A stretch of DNA of 64,000 nucleotides from DASQUK01 sp963756425 (GCA_963756425.1 CAVWNW010000011.1:186001-250000), one strand, 5' to 3'. Positions 26,892-35,832 are shown, counted from the first letter of the stretch. Notes: generated by a model not told the origin, from the sequence alone. A program made the numbers and translations.

Positions 26892-28031
26892 TCAGGTCGT
26901 CGTGGCGGTCCCGGCTCCCTCGGCGGCCGTGGCTGACGAGGTCGCTTCCGGGAAGCTGATGACCGAGCGGATCACCGTGCCGGCCTTGAGGTCGGCCACC
27001 GCATCGTTGACGCCGTCGATGGCGATGTTCTTGGAGATCATCCCCTCGAGGTCGAGGCGGCCGTTCTTCCAGAGGTTGAGCATCCGGGCGAAGTCGCTGC
27101 GGACGTCGGCCGAGCCGTAGTAGGAGCCCTTGATCGTCTTCTCGTTGAAGAACAGCTCGAAGGCGTTGAACGCGATCGTCTGGTCCTGGGCCCCGACGCC
27201 GATGATGCAGGTGGTCCCGCCACGGCGGGTCACGTCGTAGGCCGCGCGCATGGTCTGGGGCAGGCCGATCGCCTCGAATGAGTAGTCGAACCCGTCGCCA
27301 CCGGTGATCGACGTCTTGGCCCCCTCGAGCTCGTCGGGCTTCACCGCATGCGTGGCTCCGAACCGCTGGGCGTCCTCGAGCTTCGAATCGACCAGGTCGA
27401 CCGCCACGATCTCCGACGCCCCGGCGATGCGAGCGCCTTGGATGGCCGAGATGCCCACACCGCCGCAGCCGAACACCACCACCGACGAGCCGGAGCTGAC
27501 CTGGGCGGTGTTGATGGCGGCGCCGACGCCGGTCATCACCCCGCAACCGACCAGCGACGCGACCTCGTGGGGGATGTCGCTGTCGATCTTCACCACGCCC
27601 TGGTGGGGCATGATCATCTCTTCCGCCCAGGTGCCGGCCCCGGCGAAGCCGAAGATCGGCGTGCCCTCCTGCGAGAAGTGCATCGCACCCATGGCGCCGA
27701 ACTGGATGTTCATGCAGAGGTTGGGCTGCTTGCGGTCGATGCAGAACTTGCAGCTCCCGCATGGCGGGCTCCAGGCGATGATGACGTGGTCGCCCGGCTG
27801 GACCGACGTGACGCCCTCGCCCACCTCTGCCACGACGCCGGCACCCTCGTGACCCGGGACGAAGGGCGCCGGTTGGGGGATGGTGCCGTTCATGCCCGAC
27901 ACGTCGGAGTGACACACACCGGTCGCATGGATCTTGACCTTCACCTCCCCCGGCCCCACCGGGCCGAGCGAGATGTCGTCGCGGATCTCGAGCTTGTCAT
28001 CGCCGGTGTTGCGGAGAACGGCTGCGCGCAT
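26892..28031 (-). CDS. Zinc-dependent alcohol dehydrogenase (MDR, AdhD-like)
   Basis: A 379-residue medium-chain dehydrogenase. Catalytic zinc ligands begin with GVCHSD (Cys40) and GHEGAG; the structural zinc lobe is CGSCKFCIDRKQPNLC; the cofactor fold has VVVFGCGGVGISAIQGARIA. It belongs with the actinobacterial NAD- or NDMA-type alcohol dehydrogenases close to class III. The real substrate is unknown; the position between a KstR-controlled operon and kstR suggests lipid or steroid alcohols. ATG 28031 follows GAGAGGGAG. Its promoter carries the same 18-bp block as the esterase at window start, not a KstR box, so it seems separately controlled. Confidence 0.88.
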   Translation of the reverse strand: MRAAVLRNTGDDKLEIRDDISLGPVGPGEVKVKIHATGVCHSDVSGMNGTIPQPAPFVPGHEGAGVVAEVGEGVTSVQPGDHVIIAWSPPCGSCKFCIDRKQPNLCMNIQFGAMGAMHFSQEGTPIFGFAGAGTWAEEMIMPHQGVVKIDSDIPHEVASLVGCGVMTGVGAAINTAQVSSGSSVVVFGCGGVGISAIQGARIAGASEIVAVDLVDSKLEDAQRFGATHAVKPDELEGAKTSITGGDGFDYSFEAIGLPQTMRAAYDVTRRGGTTCIIGVGAQDQTIAFNAFELFFNEKTIKGSYYGSADVRSDFARMLNLWKNGRLDLEGMISKNIAIDGVNDAVADLKAGTVIRSVISFPEATSSATAAEGAGTATTT

Positions 28032-28065
28032 GCGGGTCTCCCTCTCGTGAGTCCTGAACGGGCGC

Positions 28066-28108
28066 AGCGTAGCAAGGCGAGGTCAGAACGCTTGACCGCA
28101 GGGTCAGG
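28066..28108 (-). promoter_or_regulatory. Promoter with second copy of operator TGACCGCAGGGTCA
   Basis: On the minus strand TACGCT (28071-28066) is a plausible -10. CTTGACCGCAGGGTCAGG at 28091-28108 is identical over 18 bp to 727-744 and overlaps or abuts the -35. Confidence 0.6.
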
Positions 28109-28226
28109 TTGGTGGCGGCGGCTCGGCGGCTCGGCGGTTTCGTGGCGTTCCGGCGTCCCGAAGTGACGAAATCCGGCACATCCGAACGCCGCTACGGGTC
28201 TACGGCCCGGGCGGCCGGCTCCGCCG

Positions 28227-28832
28227 CTAGTCGATGCGGTCGGCGATGAGGGTGGTGGCCTCGCGAAGCTCGCAGGCCACCCAGTCGATGTCGCCCATCC
28301 CGTTGGCCCAGGCGATGGTGGCGGACCACCACACGTGGCCCAGCACCTTGGCGGCAGATGCCTCCAGGGCGGGGTCGACGTCCTCGGGGAACGCAGAGCG
28401 CATGATGCGGGCCATGGCCGCGGTCACGTCCCCGATCGCGGCCACGCTGGCGGGGTCACCGGCAGTCATGGCGGCGATCACGGCGGCCGTGAGCTTGGGC
28501 TCGCGGTCCATCGACCGCAGCGCCCGCCCGAGCACGTCCATGACCCGGTCGACCGTGTCGTGGCCCGCCGGCGGCCGCCGCATGACCCGCTGCTCGAGAT
28601 CGCCCAGCCACTGGACCATGACCGCCAACAGCAGCGCGTCCTTGGATGGGAAGTAGCGGTAGATGGTGCCGAGGGCCACCTGGGCCCGAGCGGCAACATC
28701 GCGCATCTGCACGACGTCGTAACCACCCTCGGCGGCGAGCTCGAGCGCCGCACGGATCACCCGCTCGCGGCGCGCCGCCTGGTTCCGAGTCAGGGCCGAC
28801 GCAGCCTGCGTGGTGGGGCCGTCGCTGTGCAC
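28227..28832 (-). CDS. kstR: TetR-family repressor of steroid catabolism, KstR
   Basis: A 201-residue TetR protein whose DNA-binding part, GGYDVVQMRDVAARAQVALG then TIYRYFPSKD, is nearly that of mycobacterial KstR. The ligand domain keeps the general build (LRSMDREPKLTAAVIAAMT, WWSATIAWANG). KstR represses cholesterol-catabolic genes and is released by a 3-oxo-cholestenoyl-CoA type ligand. GTG 28832 follows a TAACCT box by 6 bp, and a perfect KstR box overlaps that promoter, so autoregulation is expected. Three matching boxes in this window define local targets: itself, the Ltp/DUF35/SDR operon and the Rieske gene. Confidence 0.88.
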   Translation of the reverse strand: MHSDGPTTQAASALTRNQAARRERVIRAALELAAEGGYDVVQMRDVAARAQVALGTIYRYFPSKDALLLAVMVQWLGDLEQRVMRRPPAGHDTVDRVMDVLGRALRSMDREPKLTAAVIAAMTAGDPASVAAIGDVTAAMARIMRSAFPEDVDPALEASAAKVLGHVWWSATIAWANGMGDIDWVACELREATTLIADRID

Positions 28833-28838
28833 CGCCCG

Positions 28839-28856
28839 AGGTTAGAACACGTTCTA
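28839..28856 (-). promoter_or_regulatory. kstR promoter with KstR box TAGAACACGTTCTA
   Basis: The perfect palindromic-type box (28843-28856) overlaps the -10 TAACCT (28844-28839), which lies 6 bp from GTG 28832. This indicates a leaderless, autorepressed gene. Confidence 0.8.
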
Positions 28857-28872
28857 CCCCGGGCGGCGGAGG

Positions 28873-29430
28873 TCATTGCTGCAGGACCGCCTCGATCTCG
28901 AAGTGGAGCTGGATCTTCTCGCCCACCACGAGGCCGCCGCCATCCATCGGGATGTCGAAGTGGATGCCGAAGTCCTTGCGGTTGAGCTCGCCCGTGGCCG
29001 ACAACCCGGCGCGGGTGCCGCCCCAGGGGTCGGGACTGGCGATGCCATGGAACTCCACCCGGAGCTGCAGCGGGTGGGTGGTCTCCCTGATCGTCAGCTC
29101 GCCGTCGGCGATGTAGGCGTCACCGTCGGGCTTCAGGCCGGTGCTGCGGTAGGTCGCGGTCGGGTACTTGTCCACCTCGAGGTAGCTCGCCGAGCGGAGG
29201 TCGTTGTCGCGGTCCTGGTTGCCGGTGTTGATCGAGGTGAGATCGACCGTGACCGTCGCCCGCGTGTCGAGGACGTCCTCGCCGGCGACGATCTGGCCGT
29301 CGAACTTCTCGAACCGGCCCCGCACCTTGCTGACCATCAGGTGCCGGGCCGAGAAGCCGATCTCGGAGTGGATCGGGTCGACGGCCCACGTTCCCGCCAC
29401 CCAGCCCGGAATCTTGGTCGCTTCCGTCAT
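28873..29430 (-). CDS. YceI-family lipid-binding-like protein
   Basis: A 185-residue lipocalin-like beta-barrel of the YceI family: AGTWAVDPIHSEIGFSARHL, VSKVRGRFEKFDGQI, SASYLEVDKYPTATYRST and GELTIRETTHPLQL are family marks. YceI proteins bind polyisoprenoids or amphiphiles. There is no signal peptide here, so it is cytoplasmic, as is usual in actinobacteria. It has a GGGAGGTG ribosome-binding site and is divergent from the ABC1 gene with only 33 bp between starts. Confidence 0.88.
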   Translation of the reverse strand: MTEATKIPGWVAGTWAVDPIHSEIGFSARHLMVSKVRGRFEKFDGQIVAGEDVLDTRATVTVDLTSINTGNQDRDNDLRSASYLEVDKYPTATYRSTGLKPDGDAYIADGELTIRETTHPLQLRVEFHGIASPDPWGGTRAGLSATGELNRKDFGIHFDIPMDGGGLVVGEKIQLHFEIEAVLQQ

Positions 29431-29449
29431 CGGGACACCTCCCTGCTCG

Positions 29450-29455
29450 TAGCCT
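29450..29455 (+). promoter_or_regulatory. -10 box (TAGCCT) of the ABC1 gene
   Basis: TAGCCT lies 8 bp before ATG 29464, consistent with a leaderless start. It sits between the divergent YceI and ABC1 genes. Confidence 0.45.
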
Positions 29456-29463
29456 CGCCCATC

Positions 29464-30960
29464 ATGCCCGCCCGGACTGCCGCCAATGCGTTCGCCGGAC
29501 CCTACGCCCAGGGCGTGCCGGCCGGCGCGCTGCGGATCGTCTGTCCCAGCCTCACCCGCTTCGGGTGGCGGGAGCTGGTGCGGGGGGTCGAGATCGCCGC
29601 GGTGCTGTCATGGCACGTGCTCCGGGCGATCGCTCGCCACCTGGTCGAGCGCCCGACGGCACTGCTGCACCTGCGTCGCGACCGAGCCGCCCGCACGGCC
29701 CTGGGAAGCGCTGCCAGCGTCGGCCTGGTCGAGGCCTTCATGGCGCTCGGACCCACCTTCGTGAAGCTCGGCCAGCTGATCGCATCCTCGCCGGGGATGT
29801 TCCCCGCCCCGCTCGCGGATGCCTGCATGCGCACGCTCGACGACGTGCCGCCCTTCCCCGCTGACCGGGCGCTGGCGATGGTGGAGGAGGACCTCGGCGC
29901 GGCCGGGGAGGAGGTCTTCAGGGACTTCGACCCCCGACCGCTCTCGGCCGCGTCGATCGCCCAGGTGCACGCGTGCACGCTCGCCGACGGTCGCGAGGCC
30001 GTCCTCAAGATCCAGCGGCCGGCCATCCGCGACCGCATGAACCGCGACCTCCGAATGATGTACCGCATGGCCCGGCTGGTGGACCGCACGCGCACCGGGC
30101 ACCTCCTTAACGCTCCCGGCGTGGTCGAGGACCTGCACCAGGTCACCAACGAGGAACTGAACTTCGCGCTGGAAGCCCATCGCCAGGCGGAGTTCCGCGC
30201 CCACATCGGCGCGTTCGGCGACAACCACTGGATCACCGCCCCGGTCGTCTACTGGGACCGTTGTGGGCCGAGGGTCATCTGCATGGAGCGGCTCCGGGGC
30301 ACGCCCATGGACCGCTTCGCCGAGATCAAGGCGCGGCGCATCGACGGTGAGCTCGTGCTTCGGCGGGGGCTCAAGGCGTGGATGGAGGCCACGCTGGTTC
30401 ACGGGCCGTTCCACGGCGACGTGCACGCCGGCAACATCTGGGTGCTCGACGACGGGCGCGCCGCCTACCTCGACTTCGGCATCATGGGTGAGCTGCCCGA
30501 GGCCCACCGCCAGGCGCTGCGCGACGCCCAGTACACGGTGATGATCGACGGCGACTACACCCGCGTCGTCCGGGCTTGGCAGAGCATCGGCATCATGAGC
30601 GACGACGTCGGGCCGATCGACGAGGTGGCCGCCCGCCTCAAGGCCGTCCTCGACCCCATGTTCGACATGACCCTCGGTGAGGTGAGCCTGTCGTTCGTGC
30701 TGCGCCAGCAGCTGGAGCTCCAGCAGGAGTACGGCGCCCGCGCGGTCCGCGAGTTGGTGCTCGTCTCGAAGCAGCTCATGTACTTCGAGCGCTACGCCAG
30801 GGAGCTCGCGCCCAATTACAACATGGCACGCGACCTGTTCCTGTTGCAGAACATCTTTCCCGAGCCGGTAGCCCGGCTCGCCGCCGAGCGCGGCATCTCG
30901 TTCCCCGACGACTCGGTCCCCCACGTGCTGGGGTCAGGCGAGGCCCGGGCCGGCGTGTGA
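29464..30960 (+). CDS. ABC1/UbiB-family atypical kinase-like protein
   Basis: A 498-residue member of the ABC1/AarF/UbiB/ADCK group. Motifs in order: the KxGQ helix TFVKLGQLIASSPG (Lys101), the alanine-rich loop SAASIAQVHAC near 160, VLKIQRP with the ion-pair Lys, catalytic HGDVHAGNIW near 316 and LDFGIMGEL near 336. Family members are ATPases that help quinone or lipid metabolism; which lipid is involved here is unknown. No C-terminal membrane spans are seen, unlike UbiB. Its 3' end overlaps the convergent helicase gene by 27 bp. Confidence 0.88.
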   Translation: MPARTAANAFAGPYAQGVPAGALRIVCPSLTRFGWRELVRGVEIAAVLSWHVLRAIARHLVERPTALLHLRRDRAARTALGSAASVGLVEAFMALGPTFVKLGQLIASSPGMFPAPLADACMRTLDDVPPFPADRALAMVEEDLGAAGEEVFRDFDPRPLSAASIAQVHACTLADGREAVLKIQRPAIRDRMNRDLRMMYRMARLVDRTRTGHLLNAPGVVEDLHQVTNEELNFALEAHRQAEFRAHIGAFGDNHWITAPVVYWDRCGPRVICMERLRGTPMDRFAEIKARRIDGELVLRRGLKAWMEATLVHGPFHGDVHAGNIWVLDDGRAAYLDFGIMGELPEAHRQALRDAQYTVMIDGDYTRVVRAWQSIGIMSDDVGPIDEVAARLKAVLDPMFDMTLGEVSLSFVLRQQLELQQEYGARAVRELVLVSKQLMYFERYARELAPNYNMARDLFLLQNIFPEPVARLAAERGISFPDDSVPHVLGSGEARAGV

Positions 30961-32946
30961 CGACAGGGTGGGCGGCAACAGCCCGGCGTGGACCACGACC
31001 AGCTCCTGGACCGCCCGGGTGAGCGCGACGTAGAGCAGCCGTAGGCCCTGCGCGGTGCCCCCGGCAATGGCCGCAGGCTCCACCACCACCACGGCGTCGA
31101 ACTCGAGGCCCTTGGCGTCCGGTGGCGCCAGGACGGTGACGCCCGGGAGGCGGTGCGGACCGGGGGCCAGGCCCGGCGGGGCGATCACGGCGACCGACCC
31201 GTAGCGGCCGCCGAGCTCGGCCACCGCTGCCGCGACCCGGTCGTGGAGGCCCTCCGTGCCGAGCGTTGCGTCGACGGCCAGGAACCGGGGCGGCCGGCCG
31301 TCGAGGCGGACCGACCGGCACGGCGTGACGCCCGGCGCGGCCTCGGCCAGGAGCCGGTTGGCAACATCGACGATGGCCGCCGGCACGCGGTAGCCGAGGT
31401 CGAGGTCAGCCCGGCGGGCGGTCGCCGGCCAGCCGAGGTGGCCGACCACGTCGTCCCAGGACGACTGGGCGGCCGGGGCCGTGGCCTGGGCCAGGTCGCC
31501 GAGCACGGTCATCGATCGGGCGGGACTGCGGCGCGCCAGGGCGCGGAACCCCATGGCCGACAGGTCCTGTGCCTCGTCGACGACGAGGTGGCCGTACGCC
31601 GGCGGCGAACCGGCCAGCAGCGCATCCGCCTCGTCCAGCAACGCCAGGTCGTCGACAGTCCAGGGCTCGTCGGACACCCGCTTGGTCGGTGCGCGGAGCA
31701 ACAGCCCCTGCTCGTCGCTGTCGAGCAGGCCCGCGCCGGCGGTACGCAGCGCGTTGCGGTTCGAGAGCAACCGGCGCACCAGGGAGGCGGCGCTGAGAGC
31801 GGGCCAGATGCGGTCCAATGCCCGCTGCCAGCCGCGGTCGGCGCGCAGGCTGGCGTCCACGGCCTCGAGGCTGGCCACCTCCTCGCCGCGGCGCGCCACG
31901 AGGTCCTGGCGCGCCAGTCGCACCAGGCGGGTCCGCAGCGCCGCCCGCCCGACGTTGTGGGGCACGCCCCGGTCATGCACCTCGGCCACCGCCTCGAAGA
32001 CGGCGTCCGTGTCCAGGCGGATCTTCCCCCAGGTGGTGACGGCCTCGAGGCCGGTGTCGGGCGGCTGCACGCTGGCGGTCACCGCCCGCGCCAGCACCGC
32101 GGCCATCCGGGCGTCGCCCTTGAGCCGGGCCGCGTCGTCGCGGTCCCGGCCGCGCCGGCGGTAGGCGGTCCCGGCGAGCAGCCGTTCGAGCGTCGTCTGG
32201 CGCACGGCCGTCTCGCCCAGGGACGGCAGCACCTGGGCGATGTAGCGCAGGAAGATCGGGTTGGGGCCGACCACGAGTACGCCGGTGACGTCGAGCTCGC
32301 GGCGATGCTCGTAGAGGAGGAACGCGGCGCGATGGAGGCCCACCGCCGTCTTGCCGGTGCCGGGCCCACCCTGCACGACGAGGCAGGTGGTGAGCGGCGC
32401 CCGGATCACCTGGTCCTGCTCCGCGGCGATGGTGGCGACGATGTCCCGCATCTCGCCGGTCCGCTCGCGCTCCAGCTCGGCCAGGAGCGGATCGGGGATG
32501 CCGCCGTGGTGGGCGGCATCGACGCTGTCGGGGTCGTCGAACACCTCGTCGACCAAGTCGTCGAGGCGCCGGCCCGTCATCATGAATCGCCGCCGGCGGC
32601 GCAGTCCCAGCGGGTCGACCGCCGTCGCTCGGTAGAACGGCACGGCCACGTCGGCTCGCCAGTCCACCACCACGGGTTCGCCCCGATCGTCCTCGACGTG
32701 GCGGCGGCCCACATACCAGCGGGCCTCGTCCTCGCCGTCGAGTCGGCCGAAGCTCAACCCGGGCACGTCCACATCGAGGGTGCCGAGACGATGCTCCAGG
32801 TGCCGCTGCGCGATGGCGGAGTCCACCTTCTGGGCGGCACCCTCGGCGATCGCGGCCGTGCGCGCGGTTCGGTCCCGCATCGCGGCGAGGCAACGGTAGG
32901 CATCGTCGAGGTACGCCTGCTCGGCGTCGACGTCGGGATGGGGCAC
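30934..32946 (-). CDS. UvrD/HelD-like superfamily 1 helicase
   Basis: A 670-residue HelD-type ATPase, the RNA-polymerase-recycling helicase of Gram-positives. An N-terminal helical arm region opens it (AEQAYLDDAYRCLAAMRDRT), followed by ARWYVGRRHVEDDRGEPVVV. Walker A is GGPGTGKTAV (193-202), Walker B HLVVDEAQDLS near 457, motif III VLGDLAQAT and a C-terminal RLLYVALTRAVQELVVVH. It lacks an obvious extra zinc or nuclease domain. I choose GTG 32946 because the family begins VPHPDVDAEQAYL and AGAGG stands before it; a TACGCT promoter box is near 32985. Confidence 0.85.
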   Translation of the reverse strand: MPHPDVDAEQAYLDDAYRCLAAMRDRTARTAAIAEGAAQKVDSAIAQRHLEHRLGTLDVDVPGLSFGRLDGEDEARWYVGRRHVEDDRGEPVVVDWRADVAVPFYRATAVDPLGLRRRRRFMMTGRRLDDLVDEVFDDPDSVDAAHHGGIPDPLLAELERERTGEMRDIVATIAAEQDQVIRAPLTTCLVVQGGPGTGKTAVGLHRAAFLLYEHRRELDVTGVLVVGPNPIFLRYIAQVLPSLGETAVRQTTLERLLAGTAYRRRGRDRDDAARLKGDARMAAVLARAVTASVQPPDTGLEAVTTWGKIRLDTDAVFEAVAEVHDRGVPHNVGRAALRTRLVRLARQDLVARRGEEVASLEAVDASLRADRGWQRALDRIWPALSAASLVRRLLSNRNALRTAGAGLLDSDEQGLLLRAPTKRVSDEPWTVDDLALLDEADALLAGSPPAYGHLVVDEAQDLSAMGFRALARRSPARSMTVLGDLAQATAPAAQSSWDDVVGHLGWPATARRADLDLGYRVPAAIVDVANRLLAEAAPGVTPCRSVRLDGRPPRFLAVDATLGTEGLHDRVAAAVAELGGRYGSVAVIAPPGLAPGPHRLPGVTVLAPPDAKGLEFDAVVVVEPAAIAGGTAQGLRLLYVALTRAVQELVVVHAGLLPPTLSSHAGPGLA

Positions 32947-33052
32947 GCTCGGAACCTCTGCGCAAGCGGGGGCGAAGAAGCGTAGTGCGGGCCCCGATCT
33001 CGGGATCGGGGAATTCTCCGGCGCGGTAGGGTCCGACCCGGAGGTGCACCAC

Positions 33053-33508
33053 GTGCGCATCACGGCGAAGGTCGATTACGCGGTGCGTGCCGCGGCCGAG
33101 CTGGCAGCGGCGCCCCCCGGGCCCGTGAAGGGCGACGCCATCGCCCAGCGCCAGGACATCCCGGCCAAGTTCCTCGAGAACATCCTCGCCGATCTCCGAC
33201 GCGCCGGCCTGGTCTCCAGCCAGCGGGGCGCCGAGGGCGGCTACTGGCTGGCCGCCTCCGCCTCCAGCATCTCCGTGGCCGACATCATCCGGGCCGTCGA
33301 GGGGCCCTTGGCGGATGTGCACGGGATGCCGCCGGAACAGGTCGACTACCGGGGTCCCGCAGAGGGACTGCAGGCGGTGTGGGTCGCGACCCGTGCCGCA
33401 CTGCGGACCGTCCTGGAAGAGGTCACCCTCGCCGACGTCGCCGCCGGGACGCTGCCGGCGGAGGCGGAAAAGCTGTTGCGCGAGCCGGATGCGTGGCTGC
33501 GACGCTGA
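33053..33508 (+). CDS. Rrf2-family transcriptional regulator without cysteines
   Basis: A 151-residue winged-helix regulator. VRITAKVDYAVRAAAELAAA opens it, RQDIPAKFLENILADLRRAG is the recognition region and VSSQRGAEGGYWLA the wing. Rrf2 proteins often bind an Fe-S cluster through three cysteines in the C-terminal half; this one has no cysteine at all, so it must sense something else or use other ligands. GTG 33053 with GGAGG 9 bp upstream is the best start; GTG 33044 is also open. It diverges from the helicase; the -10 TAGGGT is at 33027. Confidence 0.85.
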   Translation: MRITAKVDYAVRAAAELAAAPPGPVKGDAIAQRQDIPAKFLENILADLRRAGLVSSQRGAEGGYWLAASASSISVADIIRAVEGPLADVHGMPPEQVDYRGPAEGLQAVWVATRAALRTVLEEVTLADVAAGTLPAEAEKLLREPDAWLRR

Positions 33509-33545
33509 TGTTGCCATGAACACGCTGCGCTAGCGTTGATTGCCT

Positions 33546-35101
33546 ATGTCCCGCCGGATCGACATCGAGCTCACCAGCTCCCGGGATGACGGCTCCTGGA
33601 CGTGGCGCGCAGCCGGCGCCCGCGAACCGCGGGGCACGCTGGACAGCGCGCTGGCCCCGGCCGGAGCACAGGTGGGTGACGTGCTGCGGGCCGAGATCGA
33701 CGGCTACCTCGACCAGATGAGCGTCGTGGCGATCCTTCCGCCGCGGACGCCGCGGCGTGAGCCGGAGCGGCTGGAGCTCCACACCGCGAGCAGCGATCGA
33801 CCGCTGGTCACAAGCACGCTGCTGCGGGAGCGCAGCGACGACCGCCGCCCCAGGGCCGACGCGGCGACCGCCGGGACCGGGGTGAGCGGACCGAGCGGAG
33901 CGGGCGCGGCGACCGCAGCGCGGGTCGCGAGGGTCCCGGGCGCCGGGAACGTGGCGAGCGCGAGCGCGGGCGGTCCGACCGTGATGGCCGGCGCCCGGCC
34001 CGAGCTCGCCAGGACGCACGCCACGAGCGGCCCGAGCGGCCGGCTCCCCCGCCGATCGAGTCCAAGCCGAAGCCCAAGCGCCTCCGGCCCGGGAAGGTCC
34101 ACCGCACCGCCCTGCTCGAGGCCCTCTCCCCCGAGCAGCGACCGATCGCCGAGCAGCTGCTCCAGGGGGGCATCCCGGCGGTGCGCCAGGCGATCGAGAA
34201 GCAGAACGAGGCGTTGCGGGCCGAGGGTAAGACCGAGGTCAAGGCGGAACAGCTCCTGCGGGTCGCCGAGGACCTCCGCCAGCGTGCCGCGGCGGCCGTC
34301 TGGCGCGATCGGGCCGAGGCCGCCATCGCCGCCGTCGACGAGCTCGACCTCCGAGACCTGCGCTCCGTCGTCAATGCGGCGGGCGATGCCGGTCGTGACG
34401 AGGAGGCCCGGGCGCTGGCCGCCCAGCTGCGGGAGGCGCTCGCCACCCGCCTCGAGAAGGAGCAGGCCGCCTGGCTGGCCGATCTGGCGGACACGCTCCG
34501 CGCCGGACGCGTGGTGCGCGCGCTCCGGCTGAGCTCGCGGCCCCCGAAGGCCGGGGCACCGATCCCCGGCGACCTCGCCAACCAGCTCGTGGAAGCGGCG
34601 TCGGCGGCGCTGACCGCAGAGACGGGCCAGGAGCGCTGGGCCACGGTGCTCGACGCGCTCGCGTTTTCTCCCATCCGCAGGCGGGTGGTTCCCCAGTCCT
34701 TGCCCACGAAGCTGTCGCCCCAGCTCCGCGCGACCGTCGCTCGGGTGGGTACCCGGCTTCCCGAGGTCGCCCACATCTTTTCGATCGAACCCGAGGAATC
34801 GCCTGCGCGAGCCCCCCGCAGCCCAGCCCGGCGCAGTCCGTCCCGGGGCAAGAAGGCCCGCACCGAGCCGCAGCCGGCCGCCGATGGCAACGGGGGCGAG
34901 GGCCAAGCGTCCGGAACCCCCGCGGATGGTGAGGTCCAGGACGCGGACGCGTCCCAAGAGGCGACTGCTCCCCAAGACGCGACTGCACCCCAAGAAACGG
35001 CTGCTCCCCAAGAGGCGACTGCCCCCGAAGACGCCAGCGGATCCCAAGAGGCGACTGCTCCCCAAGACGCGACCGCACCCCAAGAGGCGGCTGCAAAGTA
35101 G
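33546..35101 (+). CDS. Unknown protein with RG-rich linker, frame interrupted
   Basis: Two frames appear to make one gene. The first (from ATG 33546) encodes a beta-rich module: MSRRIDIELTSSRDDGSWTW, VGDVLRAEIDGYL. At about 33843-33860 the natural continuation moves to the -1 frame. That frame gives an Arg/Gly/Glu-rich linker, then KPKRLRPGKVHRTALLEAL and a helical domain (SPEQRPIAEQLLQGGIPAVR, DLRDLRSVVNAAGDAG) down to the stop at 35101. A missing base in the CGCCGCCCC run would explain it. The C-terminus is a string of hexads of the ATAPQD type. Family and function unknown. A TAGCGT box lies 9 bp before the ATG. Confidence 0.6.
34960..35098 (+). repeat. 18-bp coding repeat (hexad tail)
   Basis: About seven imperfect 18-bp units of the form GCGACTGCTCCCCAAGAx encode alternating ATAPQD, ATAPQE, TAAPQE, ASGSQE hexads at the end of the unknown protein. 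Length variation between strains is likely. Confidence 0.85.
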
Positions 35102-35146
35102 CCCGAGGGAGGCGGGTACCCGCCGACCGAGCTGGGCCAGTGCCCC

Positions 35147-35563
35147 ATGAGCGACGCGCACTTCGAGGTGACACCGATCGGAACCGTCCGGTCCCCCCTG
35201 ACCGACCGAGCATTGGCGCCGAAGCAGGGCTACGAAGGATCGCCCGACGCCTGGCTGGAGTTCCTCCCGGGTGTGCTGGAAGGGCTGCGAGACATCCGGC
35301 CCGGCGACCAGGTCATCGTTCTGACGTGGCTCGACCGGGCCGACCGTGACGTCCTGCGGACCCATCCTCGCGACGACCTCGCCAATCCCGAGGTGGGGGT
35401 CTTCAGCACCCGCTCACCGGACCGACCCAATCCCATCGGCCTCCACCTCGTGGAGGTGCTTTCGAGGGACGATCGCCGGCTCCAGGTCCGCAACCTCGAG
35501 GCGCTCGACGGGACCCCGGTCATCGATCTGAAGCCCGTCCTCCCCGGCGTGACCGACGCCTGA
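35147..35563 (+). CDS. trmO: TrmO/TsaA-like tRNA N6-methyltransferase
   Basis: A 138-residue single-domain protein of the TsaA/TrmO family, which uses SAM to N-methylate threonylcarbamoyl-adenosine at position 37 of tRNA. The beta-barrel core is intact: VTPIGTVRSPL, GLRDIRPGDQVIVLTWLDRA, FSTRSPDRPNPIGLHLVEVL and VIDLKPVLPGV. It lacks the C-terminal domain of the E. coli protein, as many bacterial homologues do, so RNA contact may differ. It lies 45 bp after the hexad-tail gene. Confidence 0.85.
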   Translation: MSDAHFEVTPIGTVRSPLTDRALAPKQGYEGSPDAWLEFLPGVLEGLRDIRPGDQVIVLTWLDRADRDVLRTHPRDDLANPEVGVFSTRSPDRPNPIGLHLVEVLSRDDRRLQVRNLEALDGTPVIDLKPVLPGVTDA

Positions 35564-35634
35564 GGGCCGGTGAGGCTCCCTCACGAACCGTAGGCGCGCC
35601 CGCCGCAGCGAGGGCGCTCCGCAATCCCCGGCAA

Positions 35635-35832
35635 TCAGGTCTCGCGGGGGACCATCACCGAGTCGACGCTGCCTCGGCCGCGGTACCGGCCCGTGGCGAT
35701 GTCCTCGTCCCAACGGGCTCCGCACGCCTCACAGGTGCACGAATCGATGTGCAGCGATCCGATGTAGAGCCGTTCGACCTGGTAGGCGTGGCAGAAGGGG
35801 CACTGGAGGTGCCCGCAGTCGTCATCATCCAT
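35635..35832 (-). CDS. Small zinc-ribbon protein
   Basis: A 65-residue protein beginning MDDDDCGHLQCPFCHAYQVE with a second cysteine pair in CTCEACGARW, a classic four-Cys zinc ribbon. The C-terminal GRYRGRGSVDSVMVPRET is basic. Such stand-alone ribbons bind nucleic acid or act as adaptor subunits; no specific role can be assigned. It is divergent from the enoyl-CoA hydratase gene across a 170-bp promoter region. Confidence 0.7.
   Translation of the reverse strand: MDDDDCGHLQCPFCHAYQVERLYIGSLHIDSCTCEACGARWDEDIATGRYRGRGSVDSVMVPRET

Noticed and set aside
26892..28031. Alcohol dehydrogenase as a KstR target
   Set aside because: No TNNAACNNGTTNNA box lies in its promoter; it carries the TGACC operator instead.
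33840..33862. Programmed -1 frameshift
   Set aside because: There is no convincing slippery heptamer followed by a pseudoknot; a lost base is simpler.
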